This document shows, one piece after another, positions 7,994 through 15,605 of a stretch of 64,000 nt of DNA. The stretch's first letter is position 1, and each line of letters opens with the position of its first letter. Under the pieces are notes generated by a model. The model was not told the DNA's origin. It did no database searches and saw only the letters and a program-made list of their open reading frames with translations. Location: NCBI RefSeq assembly GCF_040655735.1, contig NZ_JBFAKK010000008.1:124001-188000 (forward strand), written 5' to 3'. Source of the stretch: Phytomonospora sp040655735 (lineage in GTDB: Bacteria > Actinomycetota > Actinomycetes > Mycobacteriales > Micromonosporaceae). A program made the translations under genes and the position numbers.

Positions 7994-8022
7994 CCGGCTA
8001 GGACACGTGCTGTCCTAGCCGG
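7994..8022. promoter_or_regulatory. Perfect 12-bp-arm palindrome before the WYL regulator
   Basis: The arms CCGGCTAGGACA and TGTCCTAGCCGG are exact reverse complements separated by CGTGC. The element ends 17 bp before the ATG of the WYL regulator. Such TGTCC-type dyads are what dimeric regulators of this type bind, so autoregulation is likely. A hairpin in the mRNA leader is the alternative. Confidence 0.65.
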
Positions 8023-8039
8023 GATGGAGAATGGTGCCC

Positions 8040-9029
8040 ATGTGGGAAACCTCCGCTCGCCTCCTCCGGCTCCTCTCGCTGCTCCAGACCCCGCGCGACT
8101 GGTCGGGCGCCGAGCTCGCCGAGCGGCTGGGCGTCGACGGCCGTACGGTCCGGCGCGACATCGACAAGCTGCGCGGCCTGGGTTACCCGGTCAACGCCAC
8201 CCCCGGGGTGCCGGGTTACCGATTGGGGGCGGGAGTGAAGATGCCGCCGCTGCTTCTCGACGACGAGGAGGCCGTCGCGGTCACCGTCGGGCTGCGCACG
8301 GCGGCCGGTGGCGGTGTCGCCGGGATCGAGGAGGCCTCGCTGCGGGCCCTGGGCAAGCTGGAGCAGCTGCTCCCGTCGCGGCTGCGGCATCGCGTCGCGG
8401 GTCTCAACGCCGTCATCACCGCCATGCCCGGCGGCTCGGTCGTCGACCCCGACGTCCTGGCCGCCGTCGCCTCGGCCACGCACGCCCACGAGCAGCTCCG
8501 CTTCGACTACGCCGGCCGGGACGGCGCGAGCACCCGTCGCCGGACCGAACCGCACCGGCTCGTCCACTCCGGCCGCCACTGGTACCTGCTGGCCTGGGAT
8601 CTCGATCGCGAGGACTGGCGCAACTTCCGCGTCGACCGCCTCAGCCTGCGCGTGCCCGCGGAGGGAGGCCTCTCGTCCCACCGCGCGCTGTTCGCCGGCC
8701 CGAAGTTCTCGCCGAGGGAGCTGCCCGAGGACCCCGGCCTGCATGTTTCCCGCGGCATCTCCACCGGGGTCTACCGCTATCAGGGCGAATTCCTGCTGCG
8801 GGTGCCGCTGGCGGTCGCCGCCGTGGAGATCTCGCCCACGGTCGGCGCGCTCGAAGCCGTCGACGAGGGCAGTTGCCTATTGCGCGCCGGTTCGAACTCC
8901 CTGGACGAACTCGCGCTTTACGTGGCCCTTTTCGGGTTTCCCTTCGAGGTCATCGGGCCGCCGGAGCTGGTCGCGCGGGTCGGGGAGCTGGCGGAAATGC
9001 TGACGACCGCGGCCGCGCCTCGGAGCTAG
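8040..9029 (+). CDS. HTH-WYL domain transcriptional regulator (YafY/PafBC type)
   Basis: A 329-residue regulator. Residues 4-55 form an HTH_11/DeoR-type winged helix (LAERLGVDGRTVRRDIDKLRGLGYPV). The middle has the WYL domain, with the signature HRLVHSGRHWYLLAWDLDREDWRNFRVDR at about 175-200. A C-terminal WCX domain ends with the GFPFEVIGPPELV segment. Two starts are possible, ATG 8031 and ATG 8040. The second is placed better behind GGATGGAG. WYL domains bind ligands or nucleic acid. The strong palindrome just upstream suggests autoregulation. A GNAT gene follows 9 bp downstream and may be co-transcribed. Confidence 0.9.
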   Translation: MWETSARLLRLLSLLQTPRDWSGAELAERLGVDGRTVRRDIDKLRGLGYPVNATPGVPGYRLGAGVKMPPLLLDDEEAVAVTVGLRTAAGGGVAGIEEASLRALGKLEQLLPSRLRHRVAGLNAVITAMPGGSVVDPDVLAAVASATHAHEQLRFDYAGRDGASTRRRTEPHRLVHSGRHWYLLAWDLDREDWRNFRVDRLSLRVPAEGGLSSHRALFAGPKFSPRELPEDPGLHVSRGISTGVYRYQGEFLLRVPLAVAAVEISPTVGALEAVDEGSCLLRAGSNSLDELALYVALFGFPFEVIGPPELVARVGELAEMLTTAAAPRS

Positions 9030-9038
9030 GTTGGCGGC

Positions 9039-9515
9039 ATGCAGAACGAAGTCACCGTCCGCCGCCTGACCGCCGACGACCTCGACGTCGCCAGGACCGT
9101 CCGCCTCGCCGCTCTTCAGGACTCGCCGACGGCGTTCCTGTCGACCTACGCCGACACCGTCAAGCGCACCGATCAGCAGTGGCTCGACTGGCTGGGCGCG
9201 ATCGCGGTCTATGGGGCCTTCCTCGACGGTGAGCCGGTCGGGATGGCCGGTGGCTGGCGCGACCCGGTAAACGACCCGGGCGTCACCGAGCTGATCGCGA
9301 TGTGGGTGTCGCCGCAGGCGCGTGGGCACCGGATCGCGCAGCGCCTGGCCGACGCGATCGTCGGTTTCGCCCGTGAGGCCGGCGACAAGGCCGTGCACCT
9401 GGAGTTCATCGCGGGCAACGACAGCGCCGAGGCGGCCTACCTGCGCTACGGCTTCGCGCACATCGGCCCGCGCAAGCCCGATCAGCGCGACCGGAGCATG
9501 TGGCTCGACCTCTGA
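9039..9515 (+). CDS. GNAT-family N-acetyltransferase
   Basis: A 158-residue single-domain GNAT enzyme. Acetyl-CoA binding motif A is MWVSPQARGHRIAQRLADAIVGFA (about 88-111), with the QARGHRIA turn in place of the canonical Q/RxxGxG/A. Motif B is HLEFIAGNDSAEAAYLRYGFAHIG, in which N-x3-A-x2-Y-x-R-Y-GF is the standard late segment. The N-terminal VRRLTADDLDVARTVRLAALQDSPTAF is the usual beginning. It starts 9 bp after the WYL regulator and is probably in its operon. The acceptor substrate is unknown. Confidence 0.88.
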   Translation: MQNEVTVRRLTADDLDVARTVRLAALQDSPTAFLSTYADTVKRTDQQWLDWLGAIAVYGAFLDGEPVGMAGGWRDPVNDPGVTELIAMWVSPQARGHRIAQRLADAIVGFAREAGDKAVHLEFIAGNDSAEAAYLRYGFAHIGPRKPDQRDRSMWLDL

Positions 9516-9622
9516 CCGGGGGTTTCTGTCACAGGCGGCGCTTATCGTCGACGTCGAGGGCAGGGCTGCGTCGACGGCCTGCTTCACCGAGGGCAGACCC
9601 TCACCGAAGGCATGGAGGCGCG

Positions 9623-10372
9623 ATGGCCGAGGAGACCGAACCCCGGGTGACGGCGAAGAGCTTCCACGAGCAGCCGGGCGTGGAGGACTGGCGCGTGCTG
9701 TTCTGGGGCGCCCATGCGCATTATGTGTGCGACTCGCTGAGACACGCCGTCGCGCTCGTCGACGAGATCGCCGCGGTCGCCGAGGAGGTCGGCCACTCCC
9801 CGGACATCGACGTGCGCCCGCACGGCGTCACGATCCGCACGGCCACCCGCCGCAGCGGCGGTCTGGGGCCCCTCGACGCCGTACTGGCCAGACGGATCTC
9901 CGAGCGGGCCCGGGCCGGCGGGTACCGGTCCGACCCCTCGACGCTCCTGGTCACCGGGATCGCCGTCGCGCAGGACAGGGGTGCCGACGTGCGCCCCTTC
10001 TGGGCGGCGGTCATGGGCTACGAACTCGTCGACGACGCCGACGCGATCGACCCGCAGCGCCGCAACCCGCACGTGTGGGTCCACGAACTGACCCCGCCGA
10101 AACCCGGCCGCGGCCGCACCCACATCGACCTGTCCATGCCCGCCGACCACGCCGAGGCCCGCGTCGCCGCTGCGCTGGTGGCGGGTGGCAGGCTCGTCAG
10201 CTCCTCGCCGGAGGGGTGGACGATCGCCTCGCCGGAGAACCACGGGATCGACATCGCGATCTGGCCGGACTTCGAGGACTTCGGCGACGAGGAGGGGGAA
10301 GAGGGCGAGGGAGGCGGGCGGAGCGAGCAGAACCAGGGGGACGTCGAGGGCGGAGATAAAGGCGGGGCCTAG
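9623..10372 (+). CDS. Pterin carbinolamine dehydratase-like / VOC domain fusion protein
   Basis: A 249-residue two-domain protein. Residues 10-95 resemble pterin-4a-carbinolamine dehydratase: VEDWRVLFWGAHAHYV, then EVGHSPDIDVRPHGVTIRTATRRSGGLGPLDAVLARRI. The catalytic HHP has become HSP and the usual TH before GGL is TR, so dehydratase activity is doubtful. Residues 105-225 form a glyoxalase/VOC-like domain (WAAVMGYELVDDADAIDP, THIDLSMP, SPENHGIDIAIWPDF). The last 25 residues are a Glu/Gly-rich acidic tail. PCD-VOC fusions occur in actinobacteria without a known substrate. The ATG at 9623 follows a GGAGGCG site. It may be a ligand-binding or stress protein. Confidence 0.8.
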   Translation: MAEETEPRVTAKSFHEQPGVEDWRVLFWGAHAHYVCDSLRHAVALVDEIAAVAEEVGHSPDIDVRPHGVTIRTATRRSGGLGPLDAVLARRISERARAGGYRSDPSTLLVTGIAVAQDRGADVRPFWAAVMGYELVDDADAIDPQRRNPHVWVHELTPPKPGRGRTHIDLSMPADHAEARVAAALVAGGRLVSSSPEGWTIASPENHGIDIAIWPDFEDFGDEEGEEGEGGGRSEQNQGDVEGGDKGGA

Positions 10373-10499
10373 GGAGGGGTGCGCCGGAGGTGGAGCCGCC
10401 GGCTCGTGCCGGGGCAGGGCGAAGCCGGGTGGAGATACCCGAAGCCGAGCCTGCGGCCGGTGCGTGGACAGGAACGAAGTCGGTCTTGGCGGGTGGCGA

Positions 10500-10548
10500 G
10501 AGACGGCAGCACATCGACGCTGACGCCCTGGGCGAGCGGTCTGCCGCG
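10500..10548 (-). pseudogene. Remnant of a moaD 3' end
   Basis: Read on the minus strand, this short stretch encodes RGRPLAQGVSVDVLPSLA. The real MoaD ends RGGPLADGVTVDVLPPFAGG, 400 bp to the right. Most of the nucleotides from CGGCAGCAC to GCCGCG are shared with the live gene. The flanking frame is not MoaD-like and the essential GlyGly end is lost. It looks like the scar of a duplication. The 10373-10901 gap holds no other supported gene. Confidence 0.5.
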
Positions 10549-10686
10549 CCAAGCGCTGGGGTGGGGGCAACCGGAGCTGAGTCGCCGATCCGTACTCGGG
10601 CCAGTGCGGAGTGGGATGCTCGCGGCCCACGCGAGGTGGCGGCATGCCGGCGGCGACGTTTCGGCGAGCGGCCGCCGTGCCGGGGG

Positions 10687-10760
10687 CTAGGGTGTGTCCT
10701 GGTGATCTTGTGGGTGCGAGTCCGCCGCAGCCCCGCAGTGATCACCCGGACACGGCCTAG
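10687..10760. mobile_element. Possible MITE: 74-bp element with long inverted repeats and CTAG ends
   Basis: The two ends form an imperfect 21-bp inverted repeat (18 of 21 positions) around a 32-bp centre. The inner arm is GTGTCC-T/G-GGTGATC, and each end carries CTAG. CTAG flanking direct repeats and GG-starting inverted repeats recall IS5-group targets. There is no coding capacity. A structured RNA or a bidirectional terminator is possible instead. Confidence 0.4.
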
Positions 10761-10901
10761 GGCGGGGTATTTCGAATCCTGCCCGCCGGCCGGCGAGCGG
10801 CGCCCGAACAGACCGAAGCGTGCCTGCGTCCCACCTACGTCCCAGCAGTACTCCGGCCGTGCCTCCCTCACCCGGCCGTGCCCCCGCGCCCCTTCCCCGC
10901 C

Positions 10902-11135
10902 TTAACCCCCCGCGAAGGGCGGCAGCACGTCGACGGTGACGCCGTCGGCGAGCGGGCCGCCGCGGGTGGCGACGCCGTCGGCGAGGAACGACGACACCGA
11001 CAGCACCCGGGCCAGGGGCTCGCCGAACTTGTCGGCGAGTTGGGTGCGCAGGGTGTCCAGGTCGGGGGCGTCGAGGGTGGTCTCGTTCGTGCCGGCGGCG
11101 GCGCGGGCGGCGGCGAAGAAGCGGACGGTGATCAC
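10902..11135 (-). CDS. moaD: Molybdopterin synthase small subunit MoaD
   Basis: A 77-residue ubiquitin-fold sulfur carrier that donates sulfur, as a C-terminal thiocarboxylate, for conversion of cyclic pyranopterin monophosphate to molybdopterin by the MoaD-MoaE complex. The N-terminal ITVRFFAAARAAAGTNETTLD and the C-terminal DVLPPFAGG with terminal GlyGly are diagnostic. The gene lies 7 bp downstream of moaA. Its partner moaE is at 22381, in a second moa cluster. The protein ends in GG with no tail, so no processing is required. A decayed copy of its 3' end lies at 10500-10548. Confidence 0.93.
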   Translation of the reverse strand: MITVRFFAAARAAAGTNETTLDAPDLDTLRTQLADKFGEPLARVLSVSSFLADGVATRGGPLADGVTVDVLPPFAGG

Positions 11136-11142
11136 GGGGCGG

Positions 11143-12135
11143 TCAGCCTCCGATCGCGGACATGGGGCGGGGCGGCTGGAGGAAGCTCGGGTCGTCGATG
11201 TCGTGGCCGGGCTTCTTGGCTCTCATGGCGCCCCGCCAGAGGTCGGCGAGTTCGGCGTTGGCGGCACCGGCGCGCAGGGCGCCGCGCAGGTCGGTCTCGG
11301 TGGTGGCGAACAGGCAGGCGCGGACCTGGCCGTCGGCGGTGAGGCGGGTGCGGTCGCAGTCCCCGCAGAAGGGGCGGGTGACCGAGCCGATGACGCCGAC
11401 GGTGGCGGGGCCGCCGTCGACGAGCCATTCCTCGGCGGGCGCGGCACCGCGCGGCTTGTCCGACGGCGCGAGTGTGTACGCGGCGCGCAGCGAGGCCAGG
11501 ATCTCCTCGGCGGTGACCATCTCGTCGCGGCGCCAGCCGTGCTGGGCGTCGAGGGGCATCTGCTCGATGAAGCGCAGCCGGTAGCCGTGTTCGAGGGCGA
11601 AGGCGAGCAGGTCGACGGCCTCGTCGTCGTTGACGCCGCGCATCAGCACGGTGTTGATCTTGACGGGGGTCAGGCCCGCCTCGGCGGCCGCGGCCAGGCC
11701 GTCGAGGGTGTCGGTGAGGCGGTCGCGCAGCGACAGCTCCTTGAAGCGCTCGGGGCGCAGGGTGTCCAGGGAGACGTTCACGCGGTCGAGGCCGGCGGCC
11801 TCTAGCGCGGCGGCGGTCCTGGTCAGCCCGATCCCGTTGGTCGTGATCGACACGCGCGGGCGCGGCTCCAGCGCGGTCGTGCGGGCCACGATCTCGGTCA
11901 GGCCGGGCCGCAGCAGCGGCTCGCCGCCGGTGAAGCGGACCTCGCGCACGCCCAGCTCCTCGACCGCAACGCTCACCAGGCGCACGACCTCGTCGTCGGT
12001 GAGCAGCGTGGTCTTGGGCAGCCACGCCAGTCCTTCGGCGGGCATGCAGTAGGTGCAGCGGAGGTTGCAGCGGTCGGTGAGCGACACGCGCAGGTCCACC
12101 GCGGTGCGGCCGTAGCGGTCGGTCAGTCCAGACAT
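11143..12135 (-). CDS. moaA: GTP 3',8-cyclase MoaA (radical SAM)
   Basis: A 330-residue radical SAM enzyme that starts molybdenum cofactor synthesis by rearranging GTP to 3',8-cyclo-GTP. The SAM-binding cluster motif is CNLRCTYC near residues 25-32. FTGGEPLLRPGL is the GGEP motif. The C-terminal second 4Fe-4S site is CGDCDRTRLTADGQVRAC. The protein ends in SAIGG, with the GlyGly essential in MoaA. The ATG at 12135 (MSGLTDRYGRTAVDLRVSLTDRCNLRC) is chosen because upstream codons do not resemble MoaA. It is co-transcribed with moaD. The next step, MoaC, is encoded 8 kb away. Confidence 0.95.
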   Translation of the reverse strand: MSGLTDRYGRTAVDLRVSLTDRCNLRCTYCMPAEGLAWLPKTTLLTDDEVVRLVSVAVEELGVREVRFTGGEPLLRPGLTEIVARTTALEPRPRVSITTNGIGLTRTAAALEAAGLDRVNVSLDTLRPERFKELSLRDRLTDTLDGLAAAAEAGLTPVKINTVLMRGVNDDEAVDLLAFALEHGYRLRFIEQMPLDAQHGWRRDEMVTAEEILASLRAAYTLAPSDKPRGAAPAEEWLVDGGPATVGVIGSVTRPFCGDCDRTRLTADGQVRACLFATTETDLRGALRAGAANAELADLWRGAMRAKKPGHDIDDPSFLQPPRPMSAIGG

Positions 12136-12248
12136 ACCTCTGACGGTAGCTCTCCCATGTGACAGGTCCGTTGCGTGTGCGGACTGTCGGGCGCGCCGCG
12201 AGACCAATAGGCTTAGGCGACACGCCGAGACGACAGTGGGGACACGAC

Positions 12249-14687
12249 GTGGTGACCGGGCGTCTGCGAAAGGTTCTTGACGAGGCCGGCGCGCGCCACC
12301 AGCGCGCGGTCGGGCGGGTACAGGCGGCCTCGGCCGCCCTCGAACAGGTCGCCGGCGGCGCGATGGTCGCCGATCCGGCCGCCTACGAGTCGGCCGCGGG
12401 GCGAATGGCCACCGCCGCGACCCGCATTCCCGCAGACGCGCGTTTCCTGCGCATCGGCGAGTTCACCTACGGCTCCCGGCGGGCGCCGGTCGTGGTCCCC
12501 TTCCTCGGCACCGCGCACCTGGTCACCGACGTCGACACGCGCGACCAGCGGGTCGCCGACCTGCTCAAGGGCGTCATCCCGCAGCTGTTCACCGGCGCCG
12601 ACCCGGGCTCGCTGCGGGTCAAGTGCGTCGACGCCGCCGGGCTCGGCGCGGCCTTCGCGCCCTTCCGGCCGCTCGTCGACGCCGGGGTGCTCAGCGCGCC
12701 CATCACCGACCAGAACGGCTTCCGCGCACTGCTCGACACCGCCGAGGCCCACGTGCGCTCGCGCCTCGACGGCGGTGAGGGCCCCACGCTGGTGCTGATC
12801 ATCGCCTCGGCGCCCCCGCACTCCAAGACCGACGCCGAACGCCTCGACGCCCTCGCCCGCAGCGGCGCGGCGGCCGGCCTCCAGATCATCGCCTGCGGCT
12901 TCAGCGGCCTGGCCGGTTCGGTGCAGGTGTCCATAAGGGAGGGGTACGCCGAGGTCGGCGACGGTCCCGGCGCGGCCTACAGCGCCGACGGTTCCGGCCT
13001 CGCCGCCCGCGTGATCCTCGACGCCGCCCCCGACGCCGACGACCTCGCCTCCCTGGCCACGGCCCTGGCCGGGCGCGAGCGCGACGCGCTGCGCATCGGC
13101 TTCGCCGACCTCGTCCCGCAGCAGCTGTGGACCGAGCGCGCCGACGAGGGCCTGCGCACCATCGTCGGGCGCGGCGAGAACGGCCCGGCCGTGCTGTCCT
13201 TCGACGACGCCACGCCGCACTGGCTGGTCGGCGGGCGCACCGGCGGCGGCAAGACCGTCTTCCTCCTCGACGTCCTCTACGGCCTGGCCGCGCGCTACTC
13301 CCCCGACGAGCTGGCCCTGTACCTCCTCGACTTCAAGGAGGGCGTGTCCTTCACGGAGTTCACGCCCAGCGAGCTCGACCCGACCTGGATCCCGCACGCC
13401 CGCGCGGTGGGCGTGGAGTCCGACCGCGAGTACGGCGTGGCGGTCCTGCGCGAACTCACCGGCGAGATGACCCGGCGCTCGGTGGCCATGAAACGCGCCG
13501 GGGTGACCCGCTACGCGCAGCTTCGCCGGCAGCGGCAGGTGCCGCGCGTCGTGCTCGTCGTCGACGAGTTCCACGTCCTCTTCCAGGGCAACGACAAGGT
13601 CGCCCGCGAGGCGGTCGCGCTGCTGGAGGACCTGGCGCGCAAGGGCCGCTCGTACGGCATCCACATGATCCTGGCCAGCCAGACCGTCTCGGGCATCGAG
13701 GCGCTGTACACCAAGAAGGACTCCATCTTCGGGCAGTTCCCGATGCGCGTCGCCCTTCCCGGCGCCAACTCCGTGCTCGACGTCCTCAACACCGCCGCCG
13801 CCGGGCTGCGCATCGGTGAGGCGATCGTCAACCCCGCCGGCGGCATCCGCGACCACAACGGACTCGTCCGCTTCCCCAACGCCCACGACGGCTCGGGAAC
13901 CCTCGACACGCTGCGCCACCACATGTGGGAGCGCCGCGCCGCCGATTCGCAGCCGCCGCCGGTGTTCGCCGGCTACGCCGAGCAGCGCCTCGACGACGAC
14001 CCCTCCTTCGCCGAACTGGGCGAGTCGGCCGCGCCGCGCGCGTTCGTCGGACGGGCCGTCGACCTGCTGTCGAGCACCGCGGCGGTCACCCTCGACGCCG
14101 GGCCCGGCCGCCACCTCGCCGTGCTGGGCGCCGACCCGGGCGGCGCCGAAGTCCTCGCCGCGGCCGCCCGGTCCCTGGCACGGCAGCGGCCGGGCGCGCG
14201 CTTCCTCGTCGTGGCGGCCACCGCGCCCCAGGTCGTCGAGGACACCATCCTGTCCATCGCCGAAGGCGGCGTCAGCGTCGCGCGCCACATGATGGCCGAC
14301 CTGCCCGCGATCATCGACGACCTCGCCGACGAGCAGGTCACCGACACCTTCCTCATCGGCTTCGGCCTCGACGCGGCCACCCTCGACCGCGCCCAGACCC
14401 AGAAACTCTCGGCGATCCTGCGCCGCGGGCCCGCCCGGGGCGTCCACGTCGTCGGCTGGTGGCGCACCATGCGGCGCTTCTCCGAGGATCTGGGCGGCTC
14501 GACCGGCCGCGAGGACGTCGCCTGCGCGGTCGTCCTCAACATCCCCGGCGGCGAACTCACCGGCCACTTCGGACAGTCGCTCGCCGACTGGCAGCCGCGC
14601 CCCAACCGCGCCCTGCTCATCGACCGGCACGCCGACACCCGGACGCTGATCCTGCCCTACAGCGCAGCGGAGGACCTCACCATATGA
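12249..14687 (+). CDS. FtsK/SpoIIIE-type (EccC-like) ATPase, soluble
   Basis: An 812-residue motor protein. The first 300 residues are mostly helical and unassigned. The FtsK/SpoIIIE ATPase follows, with Walker A GGRTGGGKT at 328-336 and Walker B VVLVVDEFH around Asp439-Glu440. ARKGRSYGIHMILASQTV and FGQFPMRVALP are the usual later motor segments. A second, degenerate ATPase-like region begins near residue 620 (GRHLAVLGADPGGAEVLAAA, no P-loop Lys). One active plus one inactive motor domain is the EccC layout of type VII secretion. There is no membrane helix. The stop overlaps the next gene by ATGA, and that gene supplies membrane segments. The start is the first of two adjacent GTG codons, after a GTGGGG site. 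It could instead be a DNA translocase; no FtsK gamma domain is seen. Confidence 0.82.
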   Translation: MVTGRLRKVLDEAGARHQRAVGRVQAASAALEQVAGGAMVADPAAYESAAGRMATAATRIPADARFLRIGEFTYGSRRAPVVVPFLGTAHLVTDVDTRDQRVADLLKGVIPQLFTGADPGSLRVKCVDAAGLGAAFAPFRPLVDAGVLSAPITDQNGFRALLDTAEAHVRSRLDGGEGPTLVLIIASAPPHSKTDAERLDALARSGAAAGLQIIACGFSGLAGSVQVSIREGYAEVGDGPGAAYSADGSGLAARVILDAAPDADDLASLATALAGRERDALRIGFADLVPQQLWTERADEGLRTIVGRGENGPAVLSFDDATPHWLVGGRTGGGKTVFLLDVLYGLAARYSPDELALYLLDFKEGVSFTEFTPSELDPTWIPHARAVGVESDREYGVAVLRELTGEMTRRSVAMKRAGVTRYAQLRRQRQVPRVVLVVDEFHVLFQGNDKVAREAVALLEDLARKGRSYGIHMILASQTVSGIEALYTKKDSIFGQFPMRVALPGANSVLDVLNTAAAGLRIGEAIVNPAGGIRDHNGLVRFPNAHDGSGTLDTLRHHMWERRAADSQPPPVFAGYAEQRLDDDPSFAELGESAAPRAFVGRAVDLLSSTAAVTLDAGPGRHLAVLGADPGGAEVLAAAARSLARQRPGARFLVVAATAPQVVEDTILSIAEGGVSVARHMMADLPAIIDDLADEQVTDTFLIGFGLDAATLDRAQTQKLSAILRRGPARGVHVVGWWRTMRRFSEDLGGSTGREDVACAVVLNIPGGELTGHFGQSLADWQPRPNRALLIDRHADTRTLILPYSAAEDLTI

Positions 14688-15325
14688 GCGCCTGGGACGA
14701 CTACCTCGCCGCCGCGCGGGAACTGGCGCGGCTGCGCGCCACCGACACCACGACCGGCGCCAACCGGGAGACCTGGGTCGGCGCCCGTCGTGCCGAACTC
14801 GCCGACATCGGCACCAACCTCACCCGGCAGCGCACCTCGCTGGAGAACGTCGCCTCCGTCGCGCGCCTCCCGCTTCGCCTGGAGGCGCCCGCGCCGGCGC
14901 ACCTGGCCGGCGCCGACGTCGCCGAGGTCCTGCGCGGCGCCCACGACGACACCCTCGCCGCCGACGCGCTGGTGAGGGAGACCGACTACCTCGCCCACCG
15001 GCCGCCGCTGCTGCCGCGCTGGCGCGCCGACGAGCGCAACGCCGTCGTCTACGGGCTGTGGGCGGCGCTGGGGCTGCTCGTGCAGGTCGGTGTCATGGTC
15101 AACGCCGCCGCCAGGGAGGACACCCTCTCCGGGCGCGGCTGGGTCGCCTTCATCTGCTTCCTCGTGCCCTTCGTAGCCTTCGGGCTGGGCTGGCTGACGA
15201 TCGGCGTGGTCGGGCGCCCACGGCTCGGCGACGACAAACTCGCACGTAACCCTCGCCTCGGGCTGATCGTTTGTCTGAGTACATGGCTGGTCGTGTGCGT
15301 CACCGGCACGCAGGTCCTGTTCTAG
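14684..15325 (+). CDS. Membrane protein coupled to the FtsK-like ATPase
   Basis: A 213-residue protein with no family name that I recognise. Residues 1-110 are hydrophilic and largely helical, including ELARLRATDTTTGANRETWVGARRAELADIG. Three hydrophobic segments follow, at about residues 123-143 (VVYGLWAALGLLVQVGVMV), 152-175 (WVAFICFLVPFVAFGLGWLTI) and 190-212 (LGLIVCLSTWLVVCVTGTQ). The start codon overlaps the stop of the ATPase (ATGA), implying translational coupling. It could anchor the soluble ATPase to the membrane, replacing the N-terminal helices of EccC. A small helical protein follows after 15 bp. Confidence 0.8.
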   Translation: MSAWDDYLAAARELARLRATDTTTGANRETWVGARRAELADIGTNLTRQRTSLENVASVARLPLRLEAPAPAHLAGADVAEVLRGAHDDTLAADALVRETDYLAHRPPLLPRWRADERNAVVYGLWAALGLLVQVGVMVNAAAREDTLSGRGWVAFICFLVPFVAFGLGWLTIGVVGRPRLGDDKLARNPRLGLIVCLSTWLVVCVTGTQVLF

Positions 15326-15340
15326 CGAGGGGAGACGTCC

Positions 15341-15601
15341 ATGGCGGACATCGAGAGCGTCAAGGCCCGGCTGGCCGAGTCCGTGCGGCTCATGGAGGGC
15401 GCGATCGACCACAGCACGCCCGTTCTGGACAAGCTCGACGAGGCCGGCGGGCAGCTGTCGGGGGTCACCAAGGGCAGCGGGCACGACCAGGCCGGGGAGG
15501 CCCTGTCGATGCTCCAAGGGGCCAGGGACCGCCTCGAAGAGGCGATGACCCTGGCCCGTGGAGCGATCGACGAGGCCACCGCCTATTCCCAGGCGCTGTG
15601 A
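15341..15601 (+). CDS. WXG100-sized small helical protein
   Basis: An 86-residue acidic protein predicted as two helices around a Gly/Ser turn (GGQLSGVTKGSGHDQAG, about 44-60). The size and helix-turn-helix shape resemble ESX/WXG100 substrates of type VII secretion, but the WxG motif is absent. The tail lacks a clear YxxxD/E signal. It ends ATAYSQAL. GAGGGGAGA before ATG 15341 is a good ribosome site. The gene is third in the unit with the EccC-like ATPase and the membrane protein, so it is the best candidate for a substrate or partner of that ATPase. Small size limits certainty about function, not about the gene. Confidence 0.75.
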   Translation: MADIESVKARLAESVRLMEGAIDHSTPVLDKLDEAGGQLSGVTKGSGHDQAGEALSMLQGARDRLEEAMTLARGAIDEATAYSQAL

Positions 15602-15605
15602 CCGC

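Noticed and set aside
7211..9232. 673-codon plus-strand frame spanning HIT-like and WYL genes
   Set aside because: It overlaps two recognised genes in another frame and consists mostly of Arg/Pro/Gly; no domain is visible.
10760..10790. Possible tRNA T-loop (TTTCGAATCC)
   Set aside because: No cloverleaf arms could be found on either side; the match is short and chance is likely.
10197..10871. Minus-strand frame in the moaD-side gap as a gene
   Set aside because: Arg/Ser/Pro-rich, no ribosome site, partly opposite the PCD-VOC gene; only the short MoaD-like stretch in another frame is meaningful.
12213..14630. 805-codon open frame on the minus strand
   Set aside because: It lies entirely opposite the FtsK-like gene, whose motifs are unmistakable; the composition is that of an antisense shadow.
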